Assembly (NCBI GenBank): GCA_016630905.1
Contig: WBMQ01000014.1
Span: 930,001 to 994,000, forward strand
Direction of reading: 5' to 3'
Length of the DNA: 64,000 nt
Source of the DNA: Capillidium heterosporum
Taxonomy: Eukaryota; Entomophthoromycota; Entomophthoromycetes; Entomophthorales; Capillidiaceae
Under the pieces are notes generated by a model. The model saw nothing but the letters and a program-made list of their open reading frames with translations. It was not told the origin of the DNA and ran no database searches. Shown here piece after piece: positions 34,326 to 45,729 of this stretch. Each line of letters starts with the position of its first letter. Position 1 is the first letter of the stretch. The translations under genes and the position numbers were made by a program.

Positions 34326-35309
34326 TGGATATAAATAGCGATTTTATTAAGAGAGTTTGAGAGTGTAAACAAGTTATATGCAGTGAGTAGTAGGTAAGTA
34401 AAAGTACCGAAAAGAGTTGGAGACTTGGAATCAACCAAACAGTTACTAAAGAATATTAGCATATGGACTTAGTTGATATAAAGAAAAGAGCGATCTACAT
34501 TGTCATCTGCTATGCTGTAACTGCTGTTGGGCTGGTAATCCTGCCGACCCAGAACCAAGACCTAAAACGTGAGATTTAGGCTTTTTGGATGCTGGGTGTG
34601 AAGACGAAGGGCTCCAACCTTTATGGACTGGGTTCAATCGAAGGCACATCAATGGATATAGGCACAATAGGGCTAGCTTGTATGCTTATAAACCAGGTAG
34701 TTACAATCAGAAGGATAGTTTTATTCATAAGCAAAGGTTTTTGATTTATATTTAAATTCTTATTGTAATTGTTATTAGCACTTTTTATAGTTTAGTAAAA
34801 GCTATTTTATTGAAGTAGTTGAAACTTGAGATTAAATTTGCTAGCTGATCGCCATGATCAGCTATTAGATCTAAATTTTTGTTAGTAGTTGAAATCATAC
34901 TAAAGTTTTGAATAATCTCGATTTAAATATCTAAATATTCGAAAATAATAGACTATAAATCATTAATCTTAACTTTTACAAATATCTGAATAGAAAAAAC
35001 TTGCAAAAACTAAGTCTATTAAACTTAATCTAAAATTTATAATTGTATATATATGAAGTTTAAATTTTAAATAAACTATTATTCAACTTAGCAAAATTAA
35101 GTAGTAGTATCTTTAATTATTAATAATAGACTGCAAAATTCATATTTAAAACTATTAGCTTATTTAGATAATAATATATTAAAATCATATACTTGTTAGG
35201 AAACATCTACAAGAAACACTTACTAGCTAGAGTTAGCCAGGACTTCATAAAGGCTAAGACCATTGACTATAAGGCTATATAAGGAGGAAGCTTGTGCTTG
35301 TAGCCTAAT

Positions 35310-35897
35310 CCAGAAACAGTGAGTGGATAGGAATACTCCAAGGGTAGCCATCAGACTAAGGAGCACAGTTAGGTTCATTGGTTCAGGAGAGTTCTAGGGT
35401 TTAATTCAGATCGATTCAGTTTAATTCTATTGTTCAGTTCAGGTCAGAGCAACTCTCTACTGTAGAAGGATGCCGATTATCAGTTTTAAATTATACTATA
35501 CAAGGAGTCTATACTATACCAATAGCAGAAGAAATATCAAATGATTTAATATATTTATTTAATAATAACTTAACCTCCTACTAAGTTCACTGTGGGCTTT
35601 ATATAGGTGACTTGTCTTTAGTAGTTGGTACTTTAAATACTAGTAATTGACATTTTCCCTAATCTATTAGTAACACTATTCCTCTTGTTTTCTGGGTATT
35701 TGTTATTAATCTAAAAAATGCTAAGGCTGATTTAGAGACAGTCAATGCTAAATAAAATGCTTAATTCATGCTAAAGAGAAAAGAACTTTTAGCATTGCTA
35801 AGATGGATGCTAAACTAGTAATCTATGAGTCTGAAATGTAAAGCTGAATTTTAGTTATTAAATGAAGCTATAGCTAATTAGAAAGATTTTCTTACAA
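35310..35897 (+). repeat. Retroelement-like repeat, copy B
   Basis: Partner of 33755-34325 in the same orientation, about 1.55 kb downstream. It retains more G/C than copy A. Its 3' end continues into a segment (35899-36005) that recurs inverted at 41105-41213. Confidence 0.5.
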
Positions 35898-35898
35898 T

Positions 35899-36005
35899 AA
35901 CAATATTCAAACCTATTAAGCTTTTAAGCTTAAGCAATACTTTATTTAACTTATATATTACCTGTAAATATTCCAACTAACTACTAATAAATATACTTCT
36001 TCATA
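35899..36005 (+). repeat. Dispersed repeat segment, inverted partner at 41105-41213
   Basis: About 105 bp with very high similarity to the reverse complement of 41105-41213, including CTTAAGCAATACTTTATTTA and TGTAAATATTCCAACTAACT. It appears to be the end of the same mobile element as copy B. Confidence 0.6.
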
Positions 36006-36703
36006 TCTAAAATTATTTTATCAACTTTTTTTATATTTAAGTTATCAATACAATATTTAACTAAATTTTTCAGTTAAATTTTATAAATTTACTTGTATAT
36101 TGCCCTATATCTAGCTTAGTACTCTCTTCTATACAAAACTCTTTACAAATGAGCAACCTTTTCCACTAAACTTCCTTTTCTATTTCAAAATTTATACTCT
36201 CAATTACCAAACATCTTCAACAAATACCTTAACAAACCAGAGTTCCTCAATATTTAATTTCCAAAGCTTAATTCAGTAAACTTAATTTCCCTCAAATTTA
36301 TAGTTGACCTCTCAACTTGCCAAGTAACGAAACTGCCCATATTTGTACCATATCCTACCTATCCTCAATTTATTTCAACTAGCAAGCTATCAAAATCCTT
36401 TTGCACCACTATTTTTATTTTTATACTATCAATCATTATATTTCGTCATTCAAATATTCAAATTGTACATTCCCACTACAAACATTTACAAAACTAACTA
36501 TATAACTCTTAAATTGATCTAAAGCTAGAAACTGCAGCATCATTATAAAAATCCAACGTAGCTCAATCTGCATGGTACAATGGCGTTTAATACTAATACA
36601 GTAGTTCTATCCTACACTTACATCGATTTAAAATGGAAAAGATATTAATATGAAGCGTAAAATTTGATATATATCCATTTATTGAAATCAATAGATTTAA
36701 AAA

Positions 36704-38270
36704 CTAGAGGGCAGATCTATACCTCAACAAACCTTCTTCAACCCTTCTACCGTACTCAGTATCAGCTCTTTTGAAGTGACCAATCATACGATCCTGGATG
36801 AAGACCTTGGCCGAACGTAAATGATTGACGATATTTGCAACAAGATCGGTCTGCTCCTGAGGCGACATCTTACGGTACAAATTGCCTGGTTGGACAAAGT
36901 CGTTATCATGGATAGGTTGCAGGTAGCGAGCAGGGGCTAAAGTAGCTTTGATCTTGTGGTCTTCATCACCGTTTGATTTTTGAGCTCCATTGACCGTAGC
37001 CTCACCGTCAGCTTGGATAGGACCCGAGTTGACCGAGTTGGACGAGGTCGTATTGGCATGAGGGTAGTCACCAGTCGCTAAAGGTTGCACTTGTTGAGGC
37101 CCGTCGAAGGAGTTGGGTCCGTAGTTGGGCAGATTGCCGTAATTGCCATTGATGGCCATAAGGCCGTCGCGCTGGTTGGTGTTGACTTGGGTAGCAAAGG
37201 GGCAGTTGATGGGAATCTGGCTATAAGTTGGCGCTCAATCTATACCGGTGCGCGTCAGCGTAGGCGAAGAGACGACCCTGCAGCATCTTGTCGGGACTAG
37301 GCTCAATGCCGGGTACCATGTTGACAGGGGCAAAGGCAGCTTGCTCAGTATCGGCGTGGTAGTTTTCAGGGTTACGGTTCAAGACAAATTTACCGAATTC
37401 TTGTAAAGGGTAGTCACCGTGGGGCCACACCTTGGTGATGTCAAAGGGATCGAACCGGTAGGTAGCAGCGTCTTCGGCCTTCATGACTTGCAGGTAGACG
37501 GTCCAACTGGGGAACTTGTTGTTGGCGATGGCTTCGTGCAAATCCTGTTGCGCGTAGTCGGGGTTTGTGCCGGCCAACTTGACGGCTTCGTCGGCTTTCA
37601 AGTTCTTGATGCCTTGGTCGGTCTTGAAGTGGATCTTGACGTAATGGCACTGGCCCTGTTCATTAACCAACTTCAAAGTGTGCCCATAGTACCCGTTCAT
37701 GTGGCGGTAGCCATCTGGAGTGCCCCGGTTGGAGAAGAGGATGGTAACTTGGTGAGTGGATTCGGGCGTATTAGCAAAGAAATCCCAGAACATGTCTGCG
37801 TCTTTCAAGTTGGTCTGGGGATTGCGTTTCTGAGTGTGGATGAGGTCGGGAAACTTGATGGCGTCGCGGATAAAGAAGACCGGAGTGTTGTTCATGACCA
37901 GATCTAAGTTACCCTCTTCGGTATAAAGCTTGACGGCGAAGCCTCTTGGGTCTCTAGCCGTGTCGGCGCTACCTTTCTCGCCACCGACGGTAGAGAACCT
38001 ACAGAATGCGGGGGTACGTTTGCCGATCTGGTTCAAGAACTTGGCCTTGCACAGGTGGCTGACATCGTGAGTAACTTCAAAGTAGCCGTGGGCCCCACTA
38101 CCTTTGGCGTGGACTACACGTTCGGGGATACGTTCACGGTTGAAGTGGGCTAGCTTGTCGACGAGATGGAAGTCTTGGAGGAGGACTGGGCCACGGTGCC
38201 CTGCTGTCATGGAGTTCTGGTCGTCATCGACTGGGTTTCCGTTGGAGGTGGTGTAGATTTTCTTGGGCAT
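36704..38270 (-). CDS. Catalase, interrupted by one extra base
   Basis: Heme catalase (2 H2O2 to 2 H2O plus O2) of the small-subunit type; 521 residues when the one-base insertion at about 37225-37226 is skipped. Start ATG at 38270. The catalytic His lies in [19 protein letters not shown], the Asn in [15 protein letters not shown], and the proximal heme Tyr in [13 protein letters not shown]. As written, translation stops at TAG 12 residues past the heme Tyr (SANL stop). The other frame resumes exactly with [14 protein letters not shown] and runs through [15 protein letters not shown] to the stop at 36704. It ends RYRSAL with no obvious peroxisomal SKL. Both halves are well conserved, so either a sequencing error or a very recent lesion. 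Confidence 0.9.
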
Positions 38271-38326
38271 AATTTCAGCGTAAGTAATTGAGATTTAAAA
38301 CTTTGATTATCTTAGATGCTGATCGC

Positions 38327-38333
38327 ATTTATA
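38327..38333 (-). promoter_or_regulatory. TATA box of catalase
   Basis: TATAAAT on the minus strand about 60 bp upstream of the catalase ATG. Confidence 0.45.
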
Positions 38334-39200
38334 CAATTTCTGTGATGACGTTTTGAAAAGAAGCGAAACCTTAAACCGGTCATACAATTATGACATTTTT
38401 ACATCCCCAAAGTTGCATTTTGATAGAACATGACTTGCATTAGTAAGACTTAGAAAGTTGGTTGGATATGAATCCGAAAAGCTTTGTTGTCTAAAAATTG
38501 TGAATAGACCCGAAATTCTGTGACCTTTACTAATGCAGCTTTGAAGGGAGAGTATGTAGGATGACCAGGAACCAGTTAGTACTTGAAATCTTAACTGATA
38601 TATAACTCTCTTATTCCTATGAAAGTACCGGCAGCCTAAACCAACTTTTGACAGGATGAACTGCAGTGACTTTGTAAGAACAATTTAATACAGTGATTGG
38701 AAACCTGTATTCATTAGCTTATAAATGTTGCTACTGTCGAAAACTTACTATACGAGCCTGGTTTCATAAAAGTAACTTTTCTTTTAGACTTTGGATGCTT
38801 TCTTGATATTAAAGGCCAAGTTTTGAACAACCAAACATGTGTAAAAATAGTGTCCATTAATATTTGCCAGTAGGTAGAGGTGGCTTAGTATCCCATTGGT
38901 TAAGTTGATTTAATCATTTAAACAGAGTTGTAATTAGTCTAACAGATTCAATTCGATAGATTTTGGAGATTTGAGGGGTAGCTATTGGTTGCAACGAATT
39001 TTAACCATGATAGGACAACACTAAAATATTTAAAGCCCAATCTAACTATTTTTGTCTGATATAACATAGCTAAACGAAGTTTTCAATAGGAACATCGTAA
39101 GTCAAATATATATTTTTTAACATGTCAAATAGGTCAAGCAAAATTTTATTTTATTTAGATTCAATGTAAGCAATATTCGATGCAGTTTCTCATAATCTAC
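38334..39200. other. Spacer upstream of catalase
   Basis: Contains the catalase promoter and the 3' flank of the next gene; no other feature seen. Confidence 0.5.
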
Positions 39201-40094
39201 TTACTCAAAAATATCTGGAAGCTTGGAGTCAAAGTTGGAAGGCAGTTCAATACCCAACCCATTTAAGGTCAAAGCAGCTACGTCCATATTGGCTACCAAA
39301 TAGTCTTCTAACTGGATCTTTTTGACGTTAGGACCACGAATCGCGAATATAATATCCTTCTCAGCTTCAGTTCTACCACCATGCTTCTTGTCAATACCAC
39401 CATGATCGGTCGTCAATAAAATTAAAGAGCTGGAATCCAAATTAGTTTGGCTGATGGCATCAAGGATTTTTTTGACATTGAAGTCAGTCTTAAGATACTG
39501 GTTTTTATATTGAGTGGTGTTCCAGCCAAAGTTGTGACCAACAAAGTCGATGTCATCAAGGTGGATAAACAAAAACTTGATCTTAGTCGCTTGTTCCAAG
39601 ATAAACTTGACTATCTTCTCAGTGAGGGGGTCATCTTTATCGCTGGCTTTAACTACTTTGGCAGTGATGGAAGGTTCAATCAACCCAGTGTTTATAGGCG
39701 TCCAATTGACAAAGGAGGCAACTAAAGCTGACGGATATTTCGTTAAAATTTGTTTAAATATAGTTGGATAGTCGGACTGGTCAGAGTAAGGTTTAGTACC
39801 GATGTTTGAGTTGTAGACTCCATGCTTCTCAGTATTTACTCCCGTCAACATGGAACCCCAGTTGGGTCCTGAACTGGTGATAAACTGGGTGGTAGCTTTG
39901 TTGCAGTAGGCCCCCGATTTTAGGAATTTAGTAATGGTAGGTGGATTTATAGATTGATGGAAGCTACCGGCTCCATCTATACCAATGATGATAACTCGGT
40001 CTACTTTTGGGGTGCTGGGGTTGGAGGCTGATGAAGATAAGATGTTTGAAGTAATTAGTGTAGGTAGTAGGTAGTAAAGGTTTATAAACTTCAT
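39201..40094 (-). CDS. Secreted alkaline-phosphatase-superfamily hydrolase (phosphodiesterase/NPP-like)
   Basis: Intact single-exon gene of 297 residues, start ATG at 40094. An N-terminal hydrophobic stretch (MKFINLYYLLPTLITSN) looks like a signal peptide. Metal-ligand motifs of the alkaline phosphatase superfamily appear in order: IIIGIDGAG with Asp40, a nucleophile segment TSSGPNWGSMLTG (Ser74/75), HLDDIDFVGHNFGW (Asp and His), TTDHGG (Asp and His) and a following KHGG His. It is shorter than typical ecto-nucleotide pyrophosphatases and resembles the compact type I phosphodiesterase/alkaline-phosphatase-like group. It could release phosphate from extracellular esters, which would fit the three PHO89 genes nearby, but substrate is inference. 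Predicted end DSKLPDIFE. Confidence 0.8.
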   Translation of the reverse strand: MKFINLYYLLPTLITSNILSSSASNPSTPKVDRVIIIGIDGAGSFHQSINPPTITKFLKSGAYCNKATTQFITSSGPNWGSMLTGVNTEKHGVYNSNIGTKPYSDQSDYPTIFKQILTKYPSALVASFVNWTPINTGLIEPSITAKVVKASDKDDPLTEKIVKFILEQATKIKFLFIHLDDIDFVGHNFGWNTTQYKNQYLKTDFNVKKILDAISQTNLDSSSLILLTTDHGGIDKKHGGRTEAEKDIIFAIRGPNVKKIQLEDYLVANMDVAALTLNGLGIELPSNFDSKLPDIFE

Positions 40095-40144
40095 TTTGGA
40101 TGCTAAATTGGTTTTTAGTTGAGTTTAGACTTGATTTCTAGTAC

Positions 40145-40151
40145 TTATATA
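40145..40151 (-). promoter_or_regulatory. TATA box of the phosphohydrolase gene
   Basis: TATATAA on the minus strand about 52 bp upstream of the ATG at 40094. Confidence 0.4.
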
Positions 40152-41104
40152 CCGAAAATTAATGTATATTAGTGATTATATTAAACTGCATTTTAAATTG
40201 TATAGGTAAGTGATGGCTCTACTAGCCTACTATTGTTTAGCCTTCCACCATGTGTAAAGCGGTTAGAGAATAAGGCACTTGGGTCCCAGGTTGTAGTATT
40301 TTGTATGGTACCATCAGTTTAATAGAACTTTCTATATACATACGAATATCTAACTTGATAAGCATGCATTTGAGCTGATGTACCTTTTCTTTTTTTGATG
40401 AATTATATCCATCCATTAATCCACACTTTAAAGTTTTGATTGAGATAATTTATGAAGTATATTTGATAGGTGTCAAAGCGAAAAGTTGCAACTAAATTTG
40501 AAGAATAGATTGATATAGTCAAAGGCTGGTAGCAAAGCAAAGTTTTGTAATATCCTACCATAAACTTCTTCCAAACTTTATATATATATCTCAATTTAGC
40601 AATAGCTAACTCATTAAATAGTAAGTATTTACAGTTTGATAAAAAGGTTGAGATTTTGGATCAAGAAGATAAATTTATTAATTAGAAAGCTATTAACTTT
40701 CCAAAGCTAGAATAGTTTAGCAACTTATAGATATCAAGTAAGATAAATATTAGAAAAGACATATATAGCTTATTCTTAATATTAATAAATTAGTATATAA
40801 CTAGTAGTTTTCTATAGATAATATACTCCTTTTAATAAAACTTAAAAATATAAATTATTAAAAGATGCTTTCTTTAGCTTACTACTTAAAGTTTAAATAT
40901 AGTTAACTAAAATAAAATTTTATTTATATACTTCTTAATACTGTATAATTAATATCAAAGTTAGGATTTTCTCTTTAGCTTACTATATCTTTAGATACTT
41001 GCTATATAAACTATTTAGTTGATTAATATATATTTAGTAATAATAGATAGCTTTAGTTTGTCTTAGTGGCTTTAGTATATAATAAATTAATAAATAAATT
41101 TTAT
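40152..41104. other. AT-rich decayed repeat region
   Basis: From about 40640 the sequence becomes nearly pure A/T with high TA content, like 33000-33750. It leads into the inverted repeat at 41105-41213 and is probably the body of the same dead element in reverse orientation. Confidence 0.4.
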
Positions 41105-41213
41105 ATATAAAAAAGTATATTTATTAGCAGTTAGTTGGAATATTTACAAGTAAGATATAAGTTAAATAAAGTATTGCTTAAGCTTAAAGGCTTAATAAAT
41201 TTGAAAATTATAA
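41105..41213 (-). repeat. Dispersed repeat segment, inverted partner of 35899-36005
   Basis: Reverse complement matches 35899-36005 closely over about 105 bp; see that entry. Confidence 0.6.
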
Positions 41214-41270
41214 TATAAATAAATCTAGTAAGATATTTAAAGGTTAGATATAGAAAACTAATACTGTATA

Positions 41271-42598
41271 ACAACCCTGGTTGTTACAATTCCTAACCTG
41301 AGGTTACTAACTGATTTTCTTTGCACACCACACTATTTTCTTTCTTTTATCAATTATTTTGATTACCTTGATTATTTTTGTAAACTTGACTATAATCTGG
41401 AAACTCTAGCAATTAGCAGTACATTAGCTGATCCATACCTTCCAACCATGGAAACACACCAGTAGTAGTTAATCAAATTACTGGCTCTTTTAGATAAACT
41501 TAGTAAACACTCAATTAATCTATAGAGTAGTAGATTGCTGAAGGGAAAACCAATCCTGCTAGCATTACTACAACTAAGATGCCAAAGGGATATTTAAACC
41601 CCTTGACAACTACCAAAAGCTAGCATCTTGACAACATTCTACCTTGCTATTTTCTAAATAGCTATTACTGTAAGGCCCAGGGAAATACCACTGGATCCAA
41701 CTAATGATGGCATCATATTGCAAACTAATGATGTGGTGGATGAGGAAAGCAAAGCTAACGCCCACCACTACATTGGTAACAAAGGACTGGATTCTCCGGA
41801 GGGCAGGTCGGATTGCCAAGTAGAGGAGGTACACCATAAGGAGTGCCCACACAATCGTAGTCACATCCCAGTTCCAAGAAGGAATAGAGGGGACATATAA
41901 AGGCTTGGGTGCGGACTGGGGCTGGACCGGAGGGGCCCCATCAGGTGAAGGTTAGGAAGCAGCCGATGCTACCATATTAGAATCAAAGGTAGGGGTAGGC
42001 TGATAGGTTAACATGGGCTCGAAAGGGTTGATTGTATTAGTAATATTAATTGCCCAGAGGAGGTGAGATCCAAGAGTGGCAAGGATTGTTAATAGGTAAT
42101 AAGAGGTAGGGAGGACAGAGGGATTAGACCATATAGAAATACTATGCTGAAACAGGAAGATAAGTAAAGAGACAAGACTTTATTCAAAACTAAGAAGCAA
42201 AAGCAGGCTGTTGCAACAGCTATAGCTAGGAAGTAGGATGAGTAACAGCTATTAGAAAATAGCAAGATGGAATGTTGTCAAGATATAGGCTTTTAGTGGC
42301 ACTTCAGGGGTTTAAATACCCTTTTGGTATCTTAGGCAATACTTGCTGAATATCCAAATCCCAATATCAGAATGCTATGCTGGTAATAACTAGGGTTCCT
42401 AACTTATAGCTAAAGCTAAGAATATGGAAAAATAGTCAAGAATATCTAATAAGTAGAATAGATTTCTGTTTGAAACTAGATATAAATGGAAAGTAGAAAA
42501 TCGAAGATTGGTAAGAGAAGTAAAAAAATGGTATGGTATACAAAGAAAGTTGGTCGATGACCTCATACTAGGAATTGTAACAATCAAGGTTGTTACAA
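41271..42598. mobile_element. Element with long inverted arms enclosing a membrane-protein ORF
   Basis: The two ends are inverted copies: 41271-41661 and about 42241-42598. Both outer ends carry the same imperfect palindrome (AACAACC-TG-TTGTTACAA), then ATTCCTA and TTTCTTTG. The inner 95 bp of each arm are the best conserved (41566-41661 against 42241-42336, sharing AGAAAATAGCAAG and ATGTTGTCAAGAT). The interior is more GC-rich than the surrounding AT desert and encodes an ORF on the minus strand that ends inside the left arm. No transposase or reverse transcriptase is seen. It could be a non-autonomous DNA element, or two retroelement ends in inverted orientation flanking captured sequence. 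Confidence 0.55.
41610..42187 (-). pseudogene. Multi-pass membrane protein ORF with in-frame TAA, inside inverted-arm element
   Basis: On the minus strand one frame is open from 42187 to the TAG at 41610 except for a single TAA at 41952-41954. Hydrophobic segments SLVSLLIFLF, YYLLTILATLGSHLLWAI, TIVWALLMVYLLYLAI and NVVVGVSFAFLIHHII alternate with a Pro-rich segment (APPVQPQSAPKP), an arrangement of a real membrane protein. The stop lies in SAAS-stop-PSPDG and would be Gln by one C-to-T change. The region 41610-41864 alone is an 84-codon frame. A second hydrophobic frame upstream (to about 42225) may be another exon. No family recognised. Confidence 0.4.
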
Positions 42599-44246
42599 TA
42601 AATATGTAAATATCTAATTATATAGTAAATTTATTATTCTTATATATTACTTTTTATTTATTAGTTATTAGCTTTATATACATTATAACTGTAAATTTGG
42701 TTCTATCCATCAAGTTATAGTATATATTTAGGATGAAATTCATCTCATCCTATATAAAAAATTATGGAAGGTTTTATATAAGTCTTTTATATATAAAAAT
42801 TTCATTGTTTTTTGGCTTTTTGAAGTATAATTCCTTTATAATAAGCTTAAGTAACATCTAGATTTTTGCTAAAGATAATTTAGACTTTGTTATATTGATA
42901 TCAGTTTACCTTTTACACCAACTACTCAATAAGTTAAATTTTCTTTAATATTTAAATAAAGTTGAGTTTTAGTTTTAGGTAAGCCAATTCATCACAATTC
43001 TAATGCTTTGGTAAGAGGTAGGACAGTAGTAAAATACAGTATGAATATGATATAAGAAGAGTGTTATAGTCTAAATTTGATCGATTATCTTTTTGATGTC
43101 TTTTACCTTCTTTCATTAAAGCTTCAAGAACAAGATGTTTTGTAAAATCCGATATGAAATATAATCCTATAACGAGCTAAAGCTACATCTTTGTATGTTT
43201 CCATCAAATCACCAAAATGCACTTTGAAAATAATTCCCATCTTTCAACTCCAAAGATTTATATTCTACATAGCTGTACATCTGAATATATCAAGCCAATG
43301 CTTATCTCTAAAGTTCACGATCCCTTATCTATACCATAAACATGCTACTAGCCTACAATCCAGCAAAGTTGCTTACTATAGGTATCATGACCTCCTTTGA
43401 CGCCACTTCAACTGGCATTGATATCTCTATTGCCACAAGGCCAATTCTTCAACCGAAAAGTAATGAATATCAATCTAAACTTTACTAGTAAAAGTATAAG
43501 CATACCTAAGGTATATTCGAAATGTGATCTATATATAAATACGATCAATGATAACATTTTTTGAGATTAGCACCATATTTCTATTTTTAGGTTCGTGTAG
43601 CGACATGGTAAGGACTTCAAGTTTACCCAATCCTCTTCCCTCCAGTTCTTATAAGCTTTATCAGCCTTCTTGAAATCTTTTTGCATAATGATTTGTTTAC
43701 ATTATCTTGCTAAATTTAGTAAAATGGCAAATTTTCTTATCATTTCCAACGTTAACTTTGTAAGGCTATTTACTAAAGGTAGTCTAATGTTAGACCAAAA
43801 TTACCTAATTCTCATCAGCAAATTAAGGGTTTTGTTATTGTCAAAGTGTAAATTTAGATATTCTTGAAAATTATCAAGGTGCAGTCCTTTGCGGTATAAT
43901 AAAAGCTGATACTAGGTTAACCGGTTCATTCAATACAAACGAATCATAGCGGTATAATAGTAGTTAAAGTAAAGCAGTTTGGAGGTTTATATTAAGCTAG
44001 GTTGAGGCATAAACTGGTGCTTCCGATCTGCCTACCAATACGAGGGTCAGTTAAAGCTAACCAATGATCTACTATCAGGCACCGTCTAGGTTGGTTGGGA
44101 TGGTAGGATAATCAAAAAGACTTTCATTTCGGCTGCCCAATCTAGACTGGGATAACGATTCGGGTACTTTTTTGCTGGAAGATAAACCTCCCAATTAGAT
44201 CATAATAACTTACCACTACCTTCAAATTTAGAATTGATAGCGAGCC
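42599..44246. other. AT-rich spacer
   Basis: About 1.65 kb without a supported gene; the frames at 43191-43400 and 43670-43867 are short and AT-driven. Confidence 0.5.
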
Positions 44247-44253
44247 TATATAA
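44247..44253 (+). promoter_or_regulatory. TATA box of the MFS gene
   Basis: TATATAA about 114 bp upstream of the ATG at 44367. Confidence 0.4.
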
Positions 44254-44366
44254 GCTACCTAGCAACCTTCAGAGTATACTTTTTCATCAAGCAGCCCTAC
44301 AATTGTCAACACCCACTTTTTAGTTTTTTACCAGCATTTATCTATTAATTTAAGGCCTTTGGACCA

Positions 44367-45729
44367 ATGATAAAACTCAACTCGACTCTAGCCCAGAACA
44401 TACTGGTCGGCTTCATATGCTTCTGCTGCCCCGGTATGTTCAACGCCCTCAACGGTCTAGGTGGTGGTGGCTTAGATGACCCAACCGTTACTTCCAATGC
44501 CTTAGTAGCTCTGTACACAACCTTTGCTTTAGTAGGTGCAGTAGCTGGTGGCGCTATAAACAACTTTTTAGGCACCAAGTTGACGATGTTCATAGGTGCC
44601 TTGACCTTTGCCCTCTACTCTGGTTCGCTGTTCGCCTACCAGTTCATCAAGAGTGATATCTTCGTCATCGCATCGGGTGCTCTATTAGGTATTGGAGCTG
44701 CCATGCTGTGGTCAGCTCAAGGTGCCCTTATGATGGCATATCCTCTGGAGCACGAGAAGGGCAAGTTTATCAGTATCTTTTGGGTCGTCTTCAATGTAGG
44801 GTGGGGTGCTAGGTGGATTGATCGCCTTTGGTATCAACTTCAACAACGAGCAAGGTGCCGTCACCAGCGGAACTTACATAGCCTTCATGTCATTAATGAT
44901 CTTTGGTGCCCTTTTGAGCTTGACGCTGCTACCAGCCAGTAAGGTTAGGCGTAGCGATGGTACCAGCATCGAAATAAATCAGCTCCCCAGCCCCAAGCAG
45001 GAAATCGTAGGTGTCATCAGTGTCTTTACCGATTGGAAAATGATTTTGCTGGTCCCACTGTTCCTGTCGTCCAATTTTTACTACACCTATGAGTTCAACA
45101 CGTTCAACGGTATGCTTTTTAACGTCAGAACTCGCAGTTTGAACAATACTTTGTATTGGGGTACACAGATGATCGGTGCTACTTTGTGGGGCAAACTTCT
45201 GGACAATCCCAACATGACACGTAAGAGCCGTGGCTTCTTAGCTTTAGGTATCTTGATAATTGTACTCAGCGGTGTATGGGGCGGTGGTTTAGCCGTACAA
45301 TTGGGCTACTCCAACGAGAATAAGCCCACACCCATCGATTTTACCCATCCCTCCTACATCGGCCTCATGTTCATGTACATGGCTTACGGTCTAGCTGATT
45401 CTTTAGTCCAGACTACCTCCTACTGGGTTATGGGTGCCCTCTCCAACGATCCTACTGTCCTCTCTAGGTATGCTGGTTTCTACAAAGGCGTACAGTCGGC
45501 CGGTGCTGCCGTCGCTTGGAGGTTGAACGCCATCAAAATCAATTTGTTGGCCGAACTTCTAATCAACTGGATTCTAGTTATCTTGGGATGTGCCTGTGCG
45601 TTGGTGGTAGCGACTAAGATCCAGGAATCCCAACCCAAATTGGAGAACCCTTACGAGGAACCTACTATGCGTAGCATACCTTCACCCGACGACCCAGCTG
45701 GTAAGAAGTACGTCGATACGCCTTTGTAG
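44367..45729 (+). CDS. UNC93/DUF895-like MFS membrane protein, one-base insertion
   Basis: Major-facilitator-type membrane protein of the fungal UNC93-like group, 453 residues if one G of the GGG at 44799-44801 is ignored. Start ATG 44367 (MIKLNSTLAQNILVGFICFCCPGMFNALNGLGGGG). The motif CCPGMFNAL-GLGGGG is characteristic, as is the later YTYEFNTFNG and the YWVMGALSNDP segment. As written the first frame goes off at GTA GGG TGG and stops at 44942, while the second frame carries on with VLGGLIAFGINFN to KYVDTPL at 45729. The expected reading FNVGGVLGGLIAFG spans the break. About 11-12 hydrophobic segments are visible across both frames. Substrate unknown; family members are described as ion-channel regulators or putative transporters. 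Confidence 0.85.

Larger units (their letters stand above)
32986..36703. other. AT-saturated transposon graveyard
   Basis: No intact gene. 33000-33750 is almost pure A/T with heavy TA content. From 33755 two related retroelement-like segments occur as direct repeats, separated by about 1 kb of less AT-biased unique sequence. The last 0.7 kb before the catalase 3' end is plain AT-rich DNA. The pattern resembles old transposons that lost G/C by C-to-T mutation. Confidence 0.5.
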
